This document shows positions 19,551 through 31,546 of a DNA stretch of 64,000 nt, in pieces (within the stretch, counting starts at the first letter, position 1; each line of letters begins with the position of its first letter). Origin of the DNA: an uncultured Saprospiraceae bacterium (GTDB taxonomy: Bacteria > Bacteroidota > Bacteroidia > Chitinophagales > Saprospiraceae); assembly GCA_937921825.1 (NCBI GenBank), contig CAKZVK010000061.1, positions 1-64,000 of the forward strand, read 5' to 3'. The translations under genes were made by a program, and so were the position numbers. The notes below the pieces were generated by a model. It was not told the DNA's origin. It was given only the letters and a program-made list of their open reading frames with translations, and did no database searches.

Positions 19551-22500
19551 ATGACTTTAGAAGAAGTTGCTAAGGAGAGAATACTGGTATTGGATGGAGC
19601 CATGGGCACCATGATACAAAGGTACAAACTGACTGAGGCAGATTATCGAGGAGAGAGATTCAAAGATTTTCACATAGATGTGAAAGGCAACAATGATCTG
19701 CTCTCTATTACAAAACCTGATATTATCGAGGCTATCCATAAGGAATACCTAGAAGCAGGCAGTGATATCATAGAGACCAACACCTTTAATGGCACCTCAA
19801 TCTCCCAGGCAGATTATGAAATGTCTGACCTCGCTTATGAAATCAACTTTGCTTCCGCACAGGTGGCTAAGAAAGCTGCAGCAGAGTATACTGCTAAGAC
19901 ACCAGACAAACCTCGATTTGTCGCAGGAGCTTTAGGACCCACAAGTAAGACAGCGTCTATCTCCCCAGATGTAAATAATCCAGGGTACAGAGCTGTTACT
20001 TTTGATGATCTAGTAGAAGCTTATTATGAGCAGACTAAGGGTCTTGTAGAAGGTGGTGTAGACATCCTACTCATAGAAACCATCTTTGATACCTTGAACT
20101 GTAAGGCGGCACTTTATGCTGTGGATAAGTACTTTGATGATACAGGCAAGGACAAACTTCCAGTAATGATCTCTGGTACCATCACAGATAATAGTGGAAG
20201 AACTCTGAGTGGTCAGACCGTGGAAGCTTTCTGGATATCTGTCTCACATGCTAATCTCTTCTCAGTCGGCCTTAACTGTGCCCTCGGATCTAAAGAGATG
20301 AGACCGCACCTCAAAGACCTATCGAGTATCGCCGACTGTCATATTAGTGCCTACCCTAACGCTGGTCTTCCTAACGAATTAGGTGAGTACGATCAGACGC
20401 CTGAGCAGATGAGTGCCTTCATCAGAGACTTTGCAGAAAGTAACTTTGTAAATATTGTCGGTGGTTGTTGCGGGTCTACACCAGATCACATCCGAGCAAT
20501 GGCAGAAGGTGTAAAAGGTGTCAGTCCTAGAGCTAAAAAAGAACCTTCTCCTCACTCTCAATATTCGGGCCTAGAACCTCTGATCGTCAGAGAAGATATG
20601 AACTTCATCAATATCGGTGAAAGAACCAATGTTACTGGTTCACGAAAATTTGCTAGACTGATAAAGGAAGGAGATTATGCAGAGGCTATTTCTGTAGCCC
20701 AACACCAAGTGGAAGGTGGCGCTCAGATCTTAGATGTCAATATGGATGAAGGACTTCTCGATTCCAAAAAGGAAATGAAAGAATTCCTAAACATGATCAT
20801 GTCAGAGCCTGATATCGCTAAGCTACCGATCATGATAGACTCTTCTAAGTTTGATGTCATTGTGGAAGGTCTGAAATGTGTACAAGGAAAATGTATTGTG
20901 AATTCTATTTCTATGAAAGAAGGAGTGGAAGAATTCAAAAGACAAGCAAAAATACTAAGACGATTCGGTGCCGCTACAGTTGTGATGGCCTTTGATGAAA
21001 AAGGACAAGCAGATACTATAGAACGCAAAGTAGAAATCTGCAAAAGAGCCTACGACATCCTAGTCAATGAAGTCAATTTCAAACCGCAGGATATCATCTT
21101 CGATCCTAACATCTTTGCAGTAGCCACCGGTATAGAAGAGCACAATGATTACGCTATCAATTTCATAGAAGCGACGAGACAGATAAAGGAACTATGCCCA
21201 GGAGCTAAAATAAGTGGCGGAGTCAGTAACATCTCCTTTTCGTTCAGAGGAAATAATGCCGTCAGAGAAGCTATGCACTCTGCCTTTCTTTTTCATGCCA
21301 TCAAGGCAGGTATGGATATGGGTATCGTCAATGCTGGACTAATAGAAGTCTATGAAGACATCCCAAAAGAACTCCTGACGCTAGTAGAAAATGTCTTATT
21401 CAATAAAAAGCCTACTGCCACAGAAGAACTCACCGACTATGCAGAGCGAGTAAAAGGTGGAGGTAAGAAAATGGTTAGAGATCTCACGTGGAGAGAAGGC
21501 ACAGTAGAACAAAGATTAACCCATTCCCTAGTCAAAGGAATCACAGAATATATCGAAGAAGACACAGAAGAATGTAGAAAGAAACATCCTAAAAGTCTTC
21601 ACGTCATAGAAGGTCCCCTTATGGATGGCATGAATGTCGTCGGTGAGCTCTTCGGCGAAGGAAAGATGTTCTTGCCACAGGTAGTTAAGAGTGCAAGGGT
21701 TATGAAAAAGTCCGTGGCCTATCTTACACCATTTATAGAAGCTGAAAAAGACTCCGCTACTGCAAGCAGTAAAGGAAAAATTCTAATGGCTACTGTAAAA
21801 GGTGATGTCCATGACATTGGAAAAAATATAGTCGGTGTAGTACTCGGCTGTAACAATTATGAAATTATCGATTTAGGAGTAATGGTATCTGCAGAGAAAA
21901 TTATTTCTACTGCTGTAGCTGAGAAGGTTGATATCATAGGACTTAGTGGATTGATAACGCCGTCACTAGACGAGATGGTCTATGTGGCACAAGAACTAGA
22001 GAGACAAAATCTTAAATTTCCATTACTGATAGGCGGTGCTACTACTTCTAAGACGCATACAGCATTAAAAATAGAACCAGAATATTCTGGACCAGTTATA
22101 CATGTACTGGATGCATCTAAAAGTGTCGGTGTAGCCTCTAACCTACTGACAGAAAACAAAGAACAGAAAGAAACCTATCTCAGTTCTATCACAGCGGACT
22201 ATGAAAAAGTCCGTGTAGACAGAGCTTCAGGATTAAGGAAAAAAGCGATGGTCTCTATTCAAGAAGCTAGAGATAATCGCTTACAGATAGACTGGCAAAA
22301 TACCAAAATTGCAGAACCAAAGTTCACGGGTACTAAATACTTTCTGGACTACTCTATCGAAGAAATATCAGAGTACATCGACTGGACACCTTTCTTCACT
22401 AGCTGGCAGCTAAGAGGTAAGTATCCTGCAATCTTTGAAGACAAAGTCATCGGAGTAGAAGCTAAGAAGCTATTCAATGATGCTCAGAGTATGCTGAGAA

Positions 22501-23216
22501 GAATAATAGATGAGCAATGGTTAACAGCCAACGGGGCATTTGGTATTTTTCCTGCGCACTCCACAGAGAATGACAACATCATACTGAAGGATAAAAGCCA
22601 CAAACCATTCCTTACACTAAATCACCTAAGACAGCAAGTCAAGAAAGCATCAGGTAGACAATATAACTGCCTAGCAGATTTTGTCGCGCCAGAAGGTGTC
22701 GGAATGCAAGATTATGTTGGTGCTTTTGCGGTTACTACAGGTATAGGTATAGAAAAATGGGTCAAATATTTTCAAGACCAACAAGATGATTATTCGGCTA
22801 TCATGCTGAAAGCATTGGCCGACAGATTAGCGGAGGCTTTCGCAGAACATCTTCACGTCAGAGTAAGAAAAGAATTCTGGGGCTATGCCACTGATGAAAC
22901 CTTAGATAATGAAGCTTTAATCAAGGAACAATATAAGGGAATCCGACCAGCACCTGGCTATCCAGCCTGTCCAGAGCACTCTGAGAAAGAGAAATTATTC
23001 TCTTTGTTAGATGTCCAGAACAAGCTACAGATCACTCTAACAGATTCCTTTGCGATGTATCCTGCTGCTGCGGTAAGTGGATGGTATTTTGCGCATCCAG
23101 AGAGTAAATACTTTGGCATCAATGCCCTAGCAGAAGACCAGGTTATCGAGTATGCTAAGAGAAAAGGTATCTCAGCAGATAAGGCTAAGAAGCTATTAGG
23201 CCATTTGCTTAGCTAG
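19551..23216 (+). CDS. metH: Cobalamin-dependent methionine synthase (full-length)
   Basis: [37 protein letters not shown] (B12 binding); C-terminal activation domain. Confidence 0.97.
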   Translation: MTLEEVAKERILVLDGAMGTMIQRYKLTEADYRGERFKDFHIDVKGNNDLLSITKPDIIEAIHKEYLEAGSDIIETNTFNGTSISQADYEMSDLAYEINFASAQVAKKAAAEYTAKTPDKPRFVAGALGPTSKTASISPDVNNPGYRAVTFDDLVEAYYEQTKGLVEGGVDILLIETIFDTLNCKAALYAVDKYFDDTGKDKLPVMISGTITDNSGRTLSGQTVEAFWISVSHANLFSVGLNCALGSKEMRPHLKDLSSIADCHISAYPNAGLPNELGEYDQTPEQMSAFIRDFAESNFVNIVGGCCGSTPDHIRAMAEGVKGVSPRAKKEPSPHSQYSGLEPLIVREDMNFINIGERTNVTGSRKFARLIKEGDYAEAISVAQHQVEGGAQILDVNMDEGLLDSKKEMKEFLNMIMSEPDIAKLPIMIDSSKFDVIVEGLKCVQGKCIVNSISMKEGVEEFKRQAKILRRFGAATVVMAFDEKGQADTIERKVEICKRAYDILVNEVNFKPQDIIFDPNIFAVATGIEEHNDYAINFIEATRQIKELCPGAKISGGVSNISFSFRGNNAVREAMHSAFLFHAIKAGMDMGIVNAGLIEVYEDIPKELLTLVENVLFNKKPTATEELTDYAERVKGGGKKMVRDLTWREGTVEQRLTHSLVKGITEYIEEDTEECRKKHPKSLHVIEGPLMDGMNVVGELFGEGKMFLPQVVKSARVMKKSVAYLTPFIEAEKDSATASSKGKILMATVKGDVHDIGKNIVGVVLGCNNYEIIDLGVMVSAEKIISTAVAEKVDIIGLSGLITPSLDEMVYVAQELERQNLKFPLLIGGATTSKTHTALKIEPEYSGPVIHVLDASKSVGVASNLLTENKEQKETYLSSITADYEKVRVDRASGLRKKAMVSIQEARDNRLQIDWQNTKIAEPKFTGTKYFLDYSIEEISEYIDWTPFFTSWQLRGKYPAIFEDKVIGVEAKKLFNDAQSMLRRIIDEQWLTANGAFGIFPAHSTENDNIILKDKSHKPFLTLNHLRQQVKKASGRQYNCLADFVAPEGVGMQDYVGAFAVTTGIGIEKWVKYFQDQQDDYSAIMLKALADRLAEAFAEHLHVRVRKEFWGYATDETLDNEALIKEQYKGIRPAPGYPACPEHSEKEKLFSLLDVQNKLQITLTDSFAMYPAAAVSGWYFAHPESKYFGINALAEDQVIEYAKRKGISADKAKKLLGHLLS

Positions 23217-23231
23217 ATAAAAGCACTCCAC

Positions 23232-23263
23232 TTGAGAAGAACTAAAAAATTAGTTCTTCTCAA
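23232..23263. terminator. Bidirectional terminator between metH and the VCBS lipoprotein gene
   Basis: Perfect 14-bp stem TTGAGAAGAACTAA-AAAA-TTAGTTCTTCTCAA; includes stop codon of the minus-strand gene. Confidence 0.85.
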
Positions 23264-26200
23264 ACAACTGAACTATATCATTATTATTTGCCACAATGAT
23301 AAATTCTGTGGACCCGCAATTAATTGAAGAAAGTTTACGGACATCTTTATTTGCAAAAAATCCACTGCTAGAAGGTCCCTTTGCTACAAAATTTTGTTGA
23401 CCCTCATTGAGCAGAAGTAGACCTGTGCCTGCATCTGCCCTCGGGGTTTCTACCTCAGAAACATACCAATTTCCTGCAGACAAAATATCTAGATCTCCAT
23501 CTTGGTCAAAATCACTAATTACAGCATCTTGAAGAGGTGCAAACTGAGCTCGTGAAGGCAGAGGCTCTATCTTAAACTCACCTTGGTTATTCCAGATTAT
23601 AGAAGAACTGAAGTTATTTGCTTTATAATGGATAGCCTGATCTAGTGCATCTCCATAAACTGTAAAAATATCAGCCTTGCCAAAAGATAAATAGCTATCA
23701 AATTTCTTTTGCAAAGAAGGCATTTGCTCAGAGGAACATTGAAAACCTCTTACCGGGTACAAGTTATCGTTGGAATAGTAACCCACTACAATATCTTGAC
23801 TTCCATTATTGTCTAGGTCTCCGCCAAATATTTCAAACGGATTCTCATTTGTGGCCTTGTACTTATAGTTATTACCCAAATTTCCAACCAGAAAGTCATC
23901 ATCTCCATCATTATCTAGATCTGCTTTTTTTATCACATTCCACCAACCTACTTGAGGAGAACTAAGCAGGTCACCCTTGTTCAACTTTTTATTTTCATTT
24001 TCAAAGAGAACAACATCCATCCATTCACCAACTACAATGAGGTCATCATCTCCATCATTATCTGTGTCCGACCACACTGATGAAGTCACCATGCCTACAT
24101 TCATTAATTCTGGTGCTAGTTCTTCTGTCTTATCTTTGAATCTCCCATTTTGGTTCACTAACAAATAAGATCTGGATGCCTTTGGATAATTACCAGAATC
24201 TAGTCTGCCACCGACGAACAAATCATTATCACCGTCTTTATCATAATCACAGACAGAAACAGTACCTCCAGCATTCAGCATTTTAGGCAAAAATGGTAAA
24301 GCAGATTTAAACTTACCGTTACCCTCATTTACATATAGCCTATCCTGTAACAATCCATGTCCATTTTTAAATTCGTAGCTACCACTTACCACATATAAAT
24401 CTAAATCCTTATCTCCATCGGAATCAAAGAATATTGCTGAGACATCTTCATAGTTAGCATCTAATTGCCACAGAGCATTCATAACAGGAGTAAACTTTTT
24501 CTCTGTCTGCTGTAAGTAGAGCTGTCCAGCCTGACCTGCGGCTCCTCCTATATATACATCATCAAGACCATTGCCATCGACATCTCCAATCGTCAATGCA
24601 GGACCAAGTTGGGATAACTGATGTGGCAAAAGAACCTGTCTTTTATAGTCATCAAAATATCTCTCTTGATGTTTAAAATCTATAGCGTCCTTACTTAAGC
24701 CCGAGAACAATCTTTGTGCATCTGTAGATATCGTTTTCTCATTACTTGCTTCTTCATAACTCATTATGACAACTTGGTTCTTAGACAAGTTACTAAGCAC
24801 TTGCACTTTTCCATCACACCACTCCACTTCTAGCTTTTCTAATTGCGTTCCTTCGGCAAGACCAAAATGCACATATGGCTCACTAGATGACTCAAACCCT
24901 CTCGTCACTTGAAACTCTTTGTACTGAATGCCATTGTCAGTGAATAGGGTCAACTTAGAATTGAGCCCTGAGACATTACGACTAGAGCCTTTCAATTTCA
25001 CTCTCAGATAATCACCACCACTATTATTTCGGTATACACCAGCCTTGCTATTCATATTATTGACAACAATATCTAGATCGCCATCATTGTCTAAGTCTCC
25101 ATAGGCCATACCGTTGGAGTGACCAATTGCATTAAAACCCCAGTCGTCAGAAACTTTAGAAAACTTATAATCTCCGTCATATCTAAAAGCATAATTCTTA
25201 AGAGGTGTACTCTTTAGATAAGAAGCTGTTTGCTGATACGTAAGTGTATTATTGTTCTTCTGTGCGGCTGCATTAGCTTTCTTACTAAAATCTTTATCCT
25301 GAGTATCCTTGAGCCATCCGTTAACGACAAGAAGGTCATTATCGCCATCGTTGTCATAGTCTCCAAACAAACTACTCCAACTCCAATCAGTCTGAGCAAT
25401 ACCAGCATACTCGGCAATATCACTAAAGTGCCCGTTACCATTGTTTAGGTGAAATGAATTTCGCATATATTGGTAATGTTGACCACTATTTACTATATAC
25501 TTAAAACGTTCGGGGTCCATACTAGCCATATTGGTTTTCTGTCTTACATTATCCTCAGAAAGCATTTCTCCTACAAAGACATCTAAGCTCTTATCGTTAT
25601 CAATATCTACAACATCTACCCCCATCGCAAAGTAGGAGGTATGAGGAAAATATTCTTTCAAAGATTCTGTAAAAGTACCATCGCCATTATTTACATAGTA
25701 ATAATCATGAGGCTGAAAGTCGTTGGACACATAGAGATCCGTCCATCCATCATTATTCAAATCTGAGGCTGCAACACCTAAGCCCCAACCATGATTAAAT
25801 ATGCCGACTTCCTTACCCACTTCTTCGTAAGTGCCATTGCCTTTGTTTCTATAGAATTTGTCCGAGTTGGCATAGGTAGGATTTTTAATTTTCCCCATTA
25901 CGGCTTCAATGGACTGTCGGAATACCTCAGGGTGATTAGACAAGTACATATCTAGATCGCCATCTTTGTCGTAATCAAAAAACACTGATTGAATAGAATA
26001 GCTACCATCCGCCAATCCATAAACTTTTGCAGCTTCCAAAAAGGTATTATCCTTCTTATTTATGAATAATAAATTGGTCCTATCTTGTGGATTTTTAGAC
26101 CATCCTGCTCTACAAACGTATATGTCGAGCCAGCCATCAAAATTAACGTCAACAAAAGTAACTCCAGTTTTACATCCTTTGAATTTATCTATACCTGAAG

Positions 26201-26537
26201 AAGCACTAATGTCTTCAAACTCAAAATTTCCTTTGTTTAAGTACAGTTTATCCAATCCTTGTGTAGAAGTAAAATAGACATCCTGCAGACCATCATTATT
26301 TATATCCCCAATTCCTACTCCACCCCCATTATACAGATAGGTATAAGTAAAATAGTTTATATCATCATTTTCGACTACCGTATTATTAAAATCAATATTT
26401 GACTCTTCATATGGAATGCTAGAGAAAACCTTTGATTTATGTGAAGTAGTTTCGGTTTTGCTTTCTTCTTTGGTAGAATCAGTGTTACAGCTCAAAATGA
26501 GAAGAATAGCAAGAGAAAAATAAAGTATTCTATTCAT
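23250..26537 (-). CDS. VCBS/FG-GAP repeat lipoprotein with ASPIC/UnbV (CRTAC1-like) domain
   Basis: Many D.DNDGD.D motifs; YLRVKLKGSSRNVSGLNSKLTLF; lipobox LLILSC if start is 26537 rather than 26600. Confidence 0.85.
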   Translation of the reverse strand: MNRILYFSLAILLILSCNTDSTKEESKTETTSHKSKVFSSIPYEESNIDFNNTVVENDDINYFTYTYLYNGGGVGIGDINNDGLQDVYFTSTQGLDKLYLNKGNFEFEDISASSGIDKFKGCKTGVTFVDVNFDGWLDIYVCRAGWSKNPQDRTNLLFINKKDNTFLEAAKVYGLADGSYSIQSVFFDYDKDGDLDMYLSNHPEVFRQSIEAVMGKIKNPTYANSDKFYRNKGNGTYEEVGKEVGIFNHGWGLGVAASDLNNDGWTDLYVSNDFQPHDYYYVNNGDGTFTESLKEYFPHTSYFAMGVDVVDIDNDKSLDVFVGEMLSEDNVRQKTNMASMDPERFKYIVNSGQHYQYMRNSFHLNNGNGHFSDIAEYAGIAQTDWSWSSLFGDYDNDGDNDLLVVNGWLKDTQDKDFSKKANAAAQKNNNTLTYQQTASYLKSTPLKNYAFRYDGDYKFSKVSDDWGFNAIGHSNGMAYGDLDNDGDLDIVVNNMNSKAGVYRNNSGGDYLRVKLKGSSRNVSGLNSKLTLFTDNGIQYKEFQVTRGFESSSEPYVHFGLAEGTQLEKLEVEWCDGKVQVLSNLSKNQVVIMSYEEASNEKTISTDAQRLFSGLSKDAIDFKHQERYFDDYKRQVLLPHQLSQLGPALTIGDVDGNGLDDVYIGGAAGQAGQLYLQQTEKKFTPVMNALWQLDANYEDVSAIFFDSDGDKDLDLYVVSGSYEFKNGHGLLQDRLYVNEGNGKFKSALPFLPKMLNAGGTVSVCDYDKDGDNDLFVGGRLDSGNYPKASRSYLLVNQNGRFKDKTEELAPELMNVGMVTSSVWSDTDNDGDDDLIVVGEWMDVVLFENENKKLNKGDLLSSPQVGWWNVIKKADLDNDGDDDFLVGNLGNNYKYKATNENPFEIFGGDLDNNGSQDIVVGYYSNDNLYPVRGFQCSSEQMPSLQKKFDSYLSFGKADIFTVYGDALDQAIHYKANNFSSSIIWNNQGEFKIEPLPSRAQFAPLQDAVISDFDQDGDLDILSAGNWYVSEVETPRADAGTGLLLLNEGQQNFVAKGPSSSGFFANKDVRKLSSINCGSTEFIIVANNNDIVQLFEKN

Positions 26538-26687
26538 AGGTCTTGAGAAAATGTATAAACTAGTCTGCAATCCCATTTTATTAATGATTGCGTCATTCAA
26601 TTGGTAAGATATAAATTATACTGAATTTGCCACTTCTCGGAGCTAAAACAATATTACCTTCACATTCCAGCAAAAGAAACATATAAC

Positions 26688-27767
26688 TTGGCAGAAGATA
26701 TATCCATTAAAGAATTCTTTATAAAGACTAGCGACTACCTTAGTTATCTTCTAGGGTCATGGAAGTTTATAACCCTATCGGGGATTCTAACGGCCTTAGT
26801 TCTAATGGGTCTGAATTTTAACAAACCTTCACTCTATGAGGCGAAGCTCAGCTTCATGCTTAATGAGGAAGAAGGTTCTCCCCTAGGAAGTATCGGCAAT
26901 ATACTTGGTCAGTTCGGTCTAGGTAGCGGAGGTAGTGAATCCAATCTTGACAAAATTATAGAACTCTCTAGAGCTAGAATTATTACTCAGAATGCATTGT
27001 TTGACATAAAGCCCATCGCTGGACAAGAAGACTTTCTCGCCAATCATATGATCAATTCAATGCAGAAAGAAAACAACTGGGATAACGACGGGATCTTATC
27101 TTTCTTGAGTATGGATGATGAGTATAACTTGGATGGATTCAAATTTTCTCATGATTCTTTTCCTAGTTTCAGCCTATTGGAAAACAAGGCTTTGAAAAAA
27201 CTGCACAAGCACCTAATGGGTAAGGAACTTGAAGGTGGTGCATTCCAAAGTCACTACTCGGAGCTTAGTGGCATTATGAACTTCAGCTTGACCACAACCA
27301 GTGCAGAGTTATCAGTAAAAACTGTAAATAACCTTTACTCCAAACTAAGTGAATACTACCTCGGCAAGAATAGCGAAAAGCAACTGAAGGACTTCAAAAT
27401 TATAAAGTCAAAATATGATAGCATTCAAAGCTTGCTGGACAAGACAATGTATGGGATAGCTCAGTTCGAAGACAAAAACCAAGGGCTGATAAAAAAACAA
27501 GACAGCTATAGGCTGAAAAAAATGAAGGCCGAAGAAATGAAACTAGGCAGCATGCTTGCAGAAGCAGAAAAGCAATATCAAATTGCACAGATTTCCCTAG
27601 ATAGCAAATCAGATTACATCCAACTCATAGATCAGCCTCTACTCCCTTTACGACCTGCCAATAAAGGCAAGCTCTATTACTTCTTGCTGGGAGGTTTACT
27701 AGGAGGAATATTTTCAATATCCTATCTGATGATCAAGAAGATTTATTCAGATGTCATGAGTGCATAA
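26688..27767 (+). CDS. Wzz-like polysaccharide chain-length determinant family protein
   Basis: Two TM segments bracketing coiled-coil; DQPLLPLRPANKGKLYYFLLGGLLGGIFS; TTG start. Confidence 0.7.
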   Translation: MAEDISIKEFFIKTSDYLSYLLGSWKFITLSGILTALVLMGLNFNKPSLYEAKLSFMLNEEEGSPLGSIGNILGQFGLGSGGSESNLDKIIELSRARIITQNALFDIKPIAGQEDFLANHMINSMQKENNWDNDGILSFLSMDDEYNLDGFKFSHDSFPSFSLLENKALKKLHKHLMGKELEGGAFQSHYSELSGIMNFSLTTTSAELSVKTVNNLYSKLSEYYLGKNSEKQLKDFKIIKSKYDSIQSLLDKTMYGIAQFEDKNQGLIKKQDSYRLKKMKAEEMKLGSMLAEAEKQYQIAQISLDSKSDYIQLIDQPLLPLRPANKGKLYYFLLGGLLGGIFSISYLMIKKIYSDVMSA

Positions 27768-27785
27768 AAACGAATCAGCTTCCTT

Positions 27786-28733
27786 ATGAATATTGGTCTT
27801 ATAGGTTATGGAAACATTGCTAAAAAGCATGAACTGGCAATCTCAGAACTGGACAATCTGACTCTGAAAGCCATCTTCGATACTTCTTCTATTGAGCATT
27901 CGATACTAACGACTGACTTTTCACAATTTATAGAGAGCAACCTTGACCTAATCACAGTTTGTACACCTAATGGCTATCACAAAGAGCATAGCATCAAGGC
28001 CCTTACTTCAGGACACCACGTTATCTGCGAAAAGCCACTTGCACTCAGCAGTACGGATTGCACAGAAATGATCGCTACTGCCAAGCGTATGAATAAGCAA
28101 CTTTTCTGTACCATGCAGAACAGATATTCGCCAGTCAGTCAATGGCTTAAAAATGTAGTTGACCAAAATGAACTTGGTGAGATATATCTTGTGAATGTGG
28201 CTTGTTACTGGAATAGAAATAAAAACTACTATCAAAATTCTGATTGGAGAGGTAAGGCCGAAGTAGATGGGGGTACTTTATATACCCAATTCTCTCATTA
28301 TGTAGATACCATCTATTGGTTATTCGGAGAGATGAATATTCTGAATGCTCATTTTAAGAATTTTGATCATGATGATCTCATTGATTTTGAAGATACAGGT
28401 ATGTTTAATTTTTCACTGGCATCAGGAGGCATGGGTACTTTTTCTTACACTACTTCCTGTTATGAAAAGAATTACGAAAGCTCACTCACGATTATAGGAT
28501 CTAAAGGAACTATAAAAGTAGCTGGTCAGTACATGGATACTGTTTCTTATTGCAATCTGGAAAATGGACAGCTACCTGAGCTTGAAAATAACGACAACAT
28601 ATACAACATACGTCAGGTCTACAAGAATGCCCTACAAGAAATCCATAATAATTCTACAGAGTTCTCTTCAGCTCTTGACGCTAGGAAGATTGTAGAAATT
28701 ATAGAAGAGGTTTATAGTTTTAAAAACCAGTAA
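27786..28733 (+). CDS. Gfo/Idh/MocA-family oxidoreductase
   Basis: NIGLIGYGNIAKKHELAI; HVICEKPLALSSTDC. Confidence 0.92.
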   Translation: MNIGLIGYGNIAKKHELAISELDNLTLKAIFDTSSIEHSILTTDFSQFIESNLDLITVCTPNGYHKEHSIKALTSGHHVICEKPLALSSTDCTEMIATAKRMNKQLFCTMQNRYSPVSQWLKNVVDQNELGEIYLVNVACYWNRNKNYYQNSDWRGKAEVDGGTLYTQFSHYVDTIYWLFGEMNILNAHFKNFDHDDLIDFEDTGMFNFSLASGGMGTFSYTTSCYEKNYESSLTIIGSKGTIKVAGQYMDTVSYCNLENGQLPELENNDNIYNIRQVYKNALQEIHNNSTEFSSALDARKIVEIIEEVYSFKNQ

Positions 28734-28740
28734 CTTATAA

Positions 28741-29343
28741 ATGATGGCTGAAAACATACATCCCATATTCGATAGCTTACTGTCAAGATCCGATAAAGAA
28801 AACTTTCTAAATCAAAGAAGTAAAGTTTTGTGGTTTACAGGTTTATCTGGATCAGGAAAAAGTACAATAGCTCAAGGGCTAGAGAAAATGCTCTTCTCCA
28901 AGGGTTACTTTATTCAGGTACTCGATGGAGATAACACTAGAACTGGCATCAATAAAAATCTTGGATTCTCTCTAGAGGACAGAACTGAAAATATTAGAAG
29001 GATAGCAGAAATATCCAAACTCTTTCTCGATGCGGGAGTAATTTGTATTAACAGTTTTGTAAGTCCTACTATAGAAATAAGAAATCAGGCCAAAGAAATA
29101 ATAGGAAAAGAGAATTTCATAGAGATCTACGTGAATACACCACTCCATATCTGCGAAAAAAGAGATGTCAAAGGACTGTATGCAAAGGCAAGAAAAGGAG
29201 AAATTAAGGGATTTACTGGAATAGATTCACCTTTTGAAGCTCCACAAAGTCCTGATTTAGAATTACTTACCGAAAATCAAACAATCGAAGAATCTATCAC
29301 AAAAGTGTTTAATTTTGTCTATTCAAAAATTTCAACAACCTAG
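28741..29343 (+). CDS. cysC: Adenylylsulfate kinase
   Basis: LWFTGLSGSGKSTIAQGLE; VLDGDNTRTGINKNLGFSLEDRTENIRRIAE. Confidence 0.95.
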   Translation: MMAENIHPIFDSLLSRSDKENFLNQRSKVLWFTGLSGSGKSTIAQGLEKMLFSKGYFIQVLDGDNTRTGINKNLGFSLEDRTENIRRIAEISKLFLDAGVICINSFVSPTIEIRNQAKEIIGKENFIEIYVNTPLHICEKRDVKGLYAKARKGEIKGFTGIDSPFEAPQSPDLELLTENQTIEESITKVFNFVYSKISTT

Positions 29344-29354
29344 ATAAGGACTCA

Positions 29355-30257
29355 ATGGACTACAGCATAAATCACCTCAAAGTATTGGAATCAGAATCAA
29401 TCTATGTTCTAAGGGAGGTAGCATCACAATTTGAGAATCCAGTTCTGATGTTCTCAGGAGGAAAGGACTCGATTTTGATGGTACACTTAGCTTATAAAGC
29501 ATTCTATCCTGCCAAGATTCCATTTCCATTATTACATATAGATACGGGACATAATTTCCCTGAGACTATCAAATTCAGAGATGATCTAGTAAAAAAGATT
29601 GGCGCAAAACTAATTGTAGGTTCTGTACAAGAGGCGATAGATAAGAGGTTAGTCACTGAAGAAAAAGGAGTAAACGCTAGCCGTAATGGCTTACAGACAG
29701 CTGTCCTTCTTGAAAGCTTAGAAAAAGGCAAGTATGATGCAGCCCTTGGAGGTGCTAGAAGAGATGAGGAAAAGGCCAGAGCCAAAGAAAGATTTTTCTC
29801 ACATAGAGACGAGTTCGGTCAGTGGGATCCAAAAAACCAAAGGCCAGAACTATGGAATATCTTCAATGGTAAGCACCAGATGGGTGAGCACTTCAGAGTC
29901 TTCCCTATCAGCAACTGGACAGAATTAGATGTCTGGCAGTATCTAGCTGCTGAGAAAGTAGAATTGCCTTCCCTTTATTATGCTCATGAAAGAGAAGTAT
30001 TCGAAAGAGAAGGCACCCTGCTTGCTGATTGTGAATACATAGAAAAAAAACCAGGAGAGAAAGTTTTCAAAGAGACTGTGCGATGCAGAACCATCGGGGA
30101 TATGACTTGTACTGGAGTTTGGAAATCAGATGCCAAAACTACCGATCAAATTATAGAAGAAGTAGCTACAACTAGAATGACCGAAAGAGGAGGTCGTACG
30201 GATGATAAGCGTTCTGAAACCAGCATGGAAGACAGAAAGAAAAAAGGATACTTCTAG
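29355..30257 (+). CDS. cysD: Sulfate adenylyltransferase subunit 2
   Basis: PVLMFSGGKDSILMVHLA; GGARRDEEKARAKERFFSHRDEFGQWDPKNQRPELWNIFN. Confidence 0.97.
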   Translation: MDYSINHLKVLESESIYVLREVASQFENPVLMFSGGKDSILMVHLAYKAFYPAKIPFPLLHIDTGHNFPETIKFRDDLVKKIGAKLIVGSVQEAIDKRLVTEEKGVNASRNGLQTAVLLESLEKGKYDAALGGARRDEEKARAKERFFSHRDEFGQWDPKNQRPELWNIFNGKHQMGEHFRVFPISNWTELDVWQYLAAEKVELPSLYYAHEREVFEREGTLLADCEYIEKKPGEKVFKETVRCRTIGDMTCTGVWKSDAKTTDQIIEEVATTRMTERGGRTDDKRSETSMEDRKKKGYF

Positions 30258-30277
30258 ACCTAGAAATAAGAAAAAAC

Positions 30278-31546
30278 ATGTCAAAAGAATATACTGCGGA
30301 TACAGAACTACTAAGATTCACAACTGCTGGATCGGTAGATGATGGTAAATCAACTCTTATAGGTAGACTACTTTATGATAGTAAGTCAATCTTTCAAGAC
30401 CAATATGAACAGATAGAACGTATCAGCGAAAAGAGAGGGGAAGAAGGTGTAAATCTTGCACTTCTTACTGATGGACTAAAGTCAGAAAGAGAGCAAGGTA
30501 TCACTATAGATGTTGCTTACAGATATTTCGCTACCCCGAAGAGAAAGTTTATTATTGCAGATACGCCAGGCCACATACAGTATACACGTAATATGGTAAC
30601 TGGTGCCTCCTCCGCCAATGTGGCGTTAGTTCTCATTGATGCTCGTAATGGTGTCGTAGAACAAACTAAGAGACATGCCATCATAGCTTCACTGCTACAG
30701 ATCCCTCATGTTGTTGTTTGTATCAACAAAATGGACTTAGTTGATTATGATGAGAATGTCTACAATAAAATCCAAGACGAATTCGAAAAATTTGCTGCTA
30801 AACTAGATGTCGTCGATGTACATTTCATTCCTATTTCTGCACTCATGGGTGACAATGTGGTCAATCGATCTGATAAGACTTCTTGGTACGATGGACCGAC
30901 TCTAATGTATTATCTAGAAAATGTCCATATTGCCAGCGATGAAAATTTTATTGACTGTAGATTCCCTGTACAATATGTTATCAGACCGTATAGTGACGAA
31001 TTTCATGATTACAGAGGTTACGCAGGTAGAATTGCAGGAGGTGTCATAAAGAAAGGCGACGAAGTAATGCTATTACCTTCAGGCTTTAATTCCAAGATCA
31101 AAAGTATACAAGGACCAGCGGGTGAACAGGATAAAGCATTCCCCCCTGAATCAGTTACGATCCAGCTAGAAGACGACTTTGATCTCAGTAGAGGTGATAT
31201 GATTGTTAGACCTAATAATAAACCTACTGTTACTCAAGACATCGAAGTCATGATGGTCTGGTTTGATAGTGACAATCCGCTGAGAGAAAAAGGAAAATAC
31301 GGTGTCCTGCATACTACACAAGACGTAAGATGTGTCATAAAAGAGATACGTTATAAACTTGATATCAATACGCTACATAGAGATACAGATCATGATGGCA
31401 TCAAGATGAATGACGTAGCTAGAGTAGTACTCAGAACAACCAAACCTTTATTCATAGACCCTTACAGAAACAACAGAATCACTGGTAGCCTGATCCTTAT
31501 AGATGAGGGCACTAACAGTACCGTAGGTGCAGGGATGATTATATAG
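30278..31546 (+). CDS. cysN: Sulfate adenylyltransferase subunit 1
   Basis: FTTAGSVDDGKSTLIGRLLYDSK; IADTPGHIQYTRNMVTGAS. Confidence 0.97.
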   Translation: MSKEYTADTELLRFTTAGSVDDGKSTLIGRLLYDSKSIFQDQYEQIERISEKRGEEGVNLALLTDGLKSEREQGITIDVAYRYFATPKRKFIIADTPGHIQYTRNMVTGASSANVALVLIDARNGVVEQTKRHAIIASLLQIPHVVVCINKMDLVDYDENVYNKIQDEFEKFAAKLDVVDVHFIPISALMGDNVVNRSDKTSWYDGPTLMYYLENVHIASDENFIDCRFPVQYVIRPYSDEFHDYRGYAGRIAGGVIKKGDEVMLLPSGFNSKIKSIQGPAGEQDKAFPPESVTIQLEDDFDLSRGDMIVRPNNKPTVTQDIEVMMVWFDSDNPLREKGKYGVLHTTQDVRCVIKEIRYKLDINTLHRDTDHDGIKMNDVARVVLRTTKPLFIDPYRNNRITGSLILIDEGTNSTVGAGMII

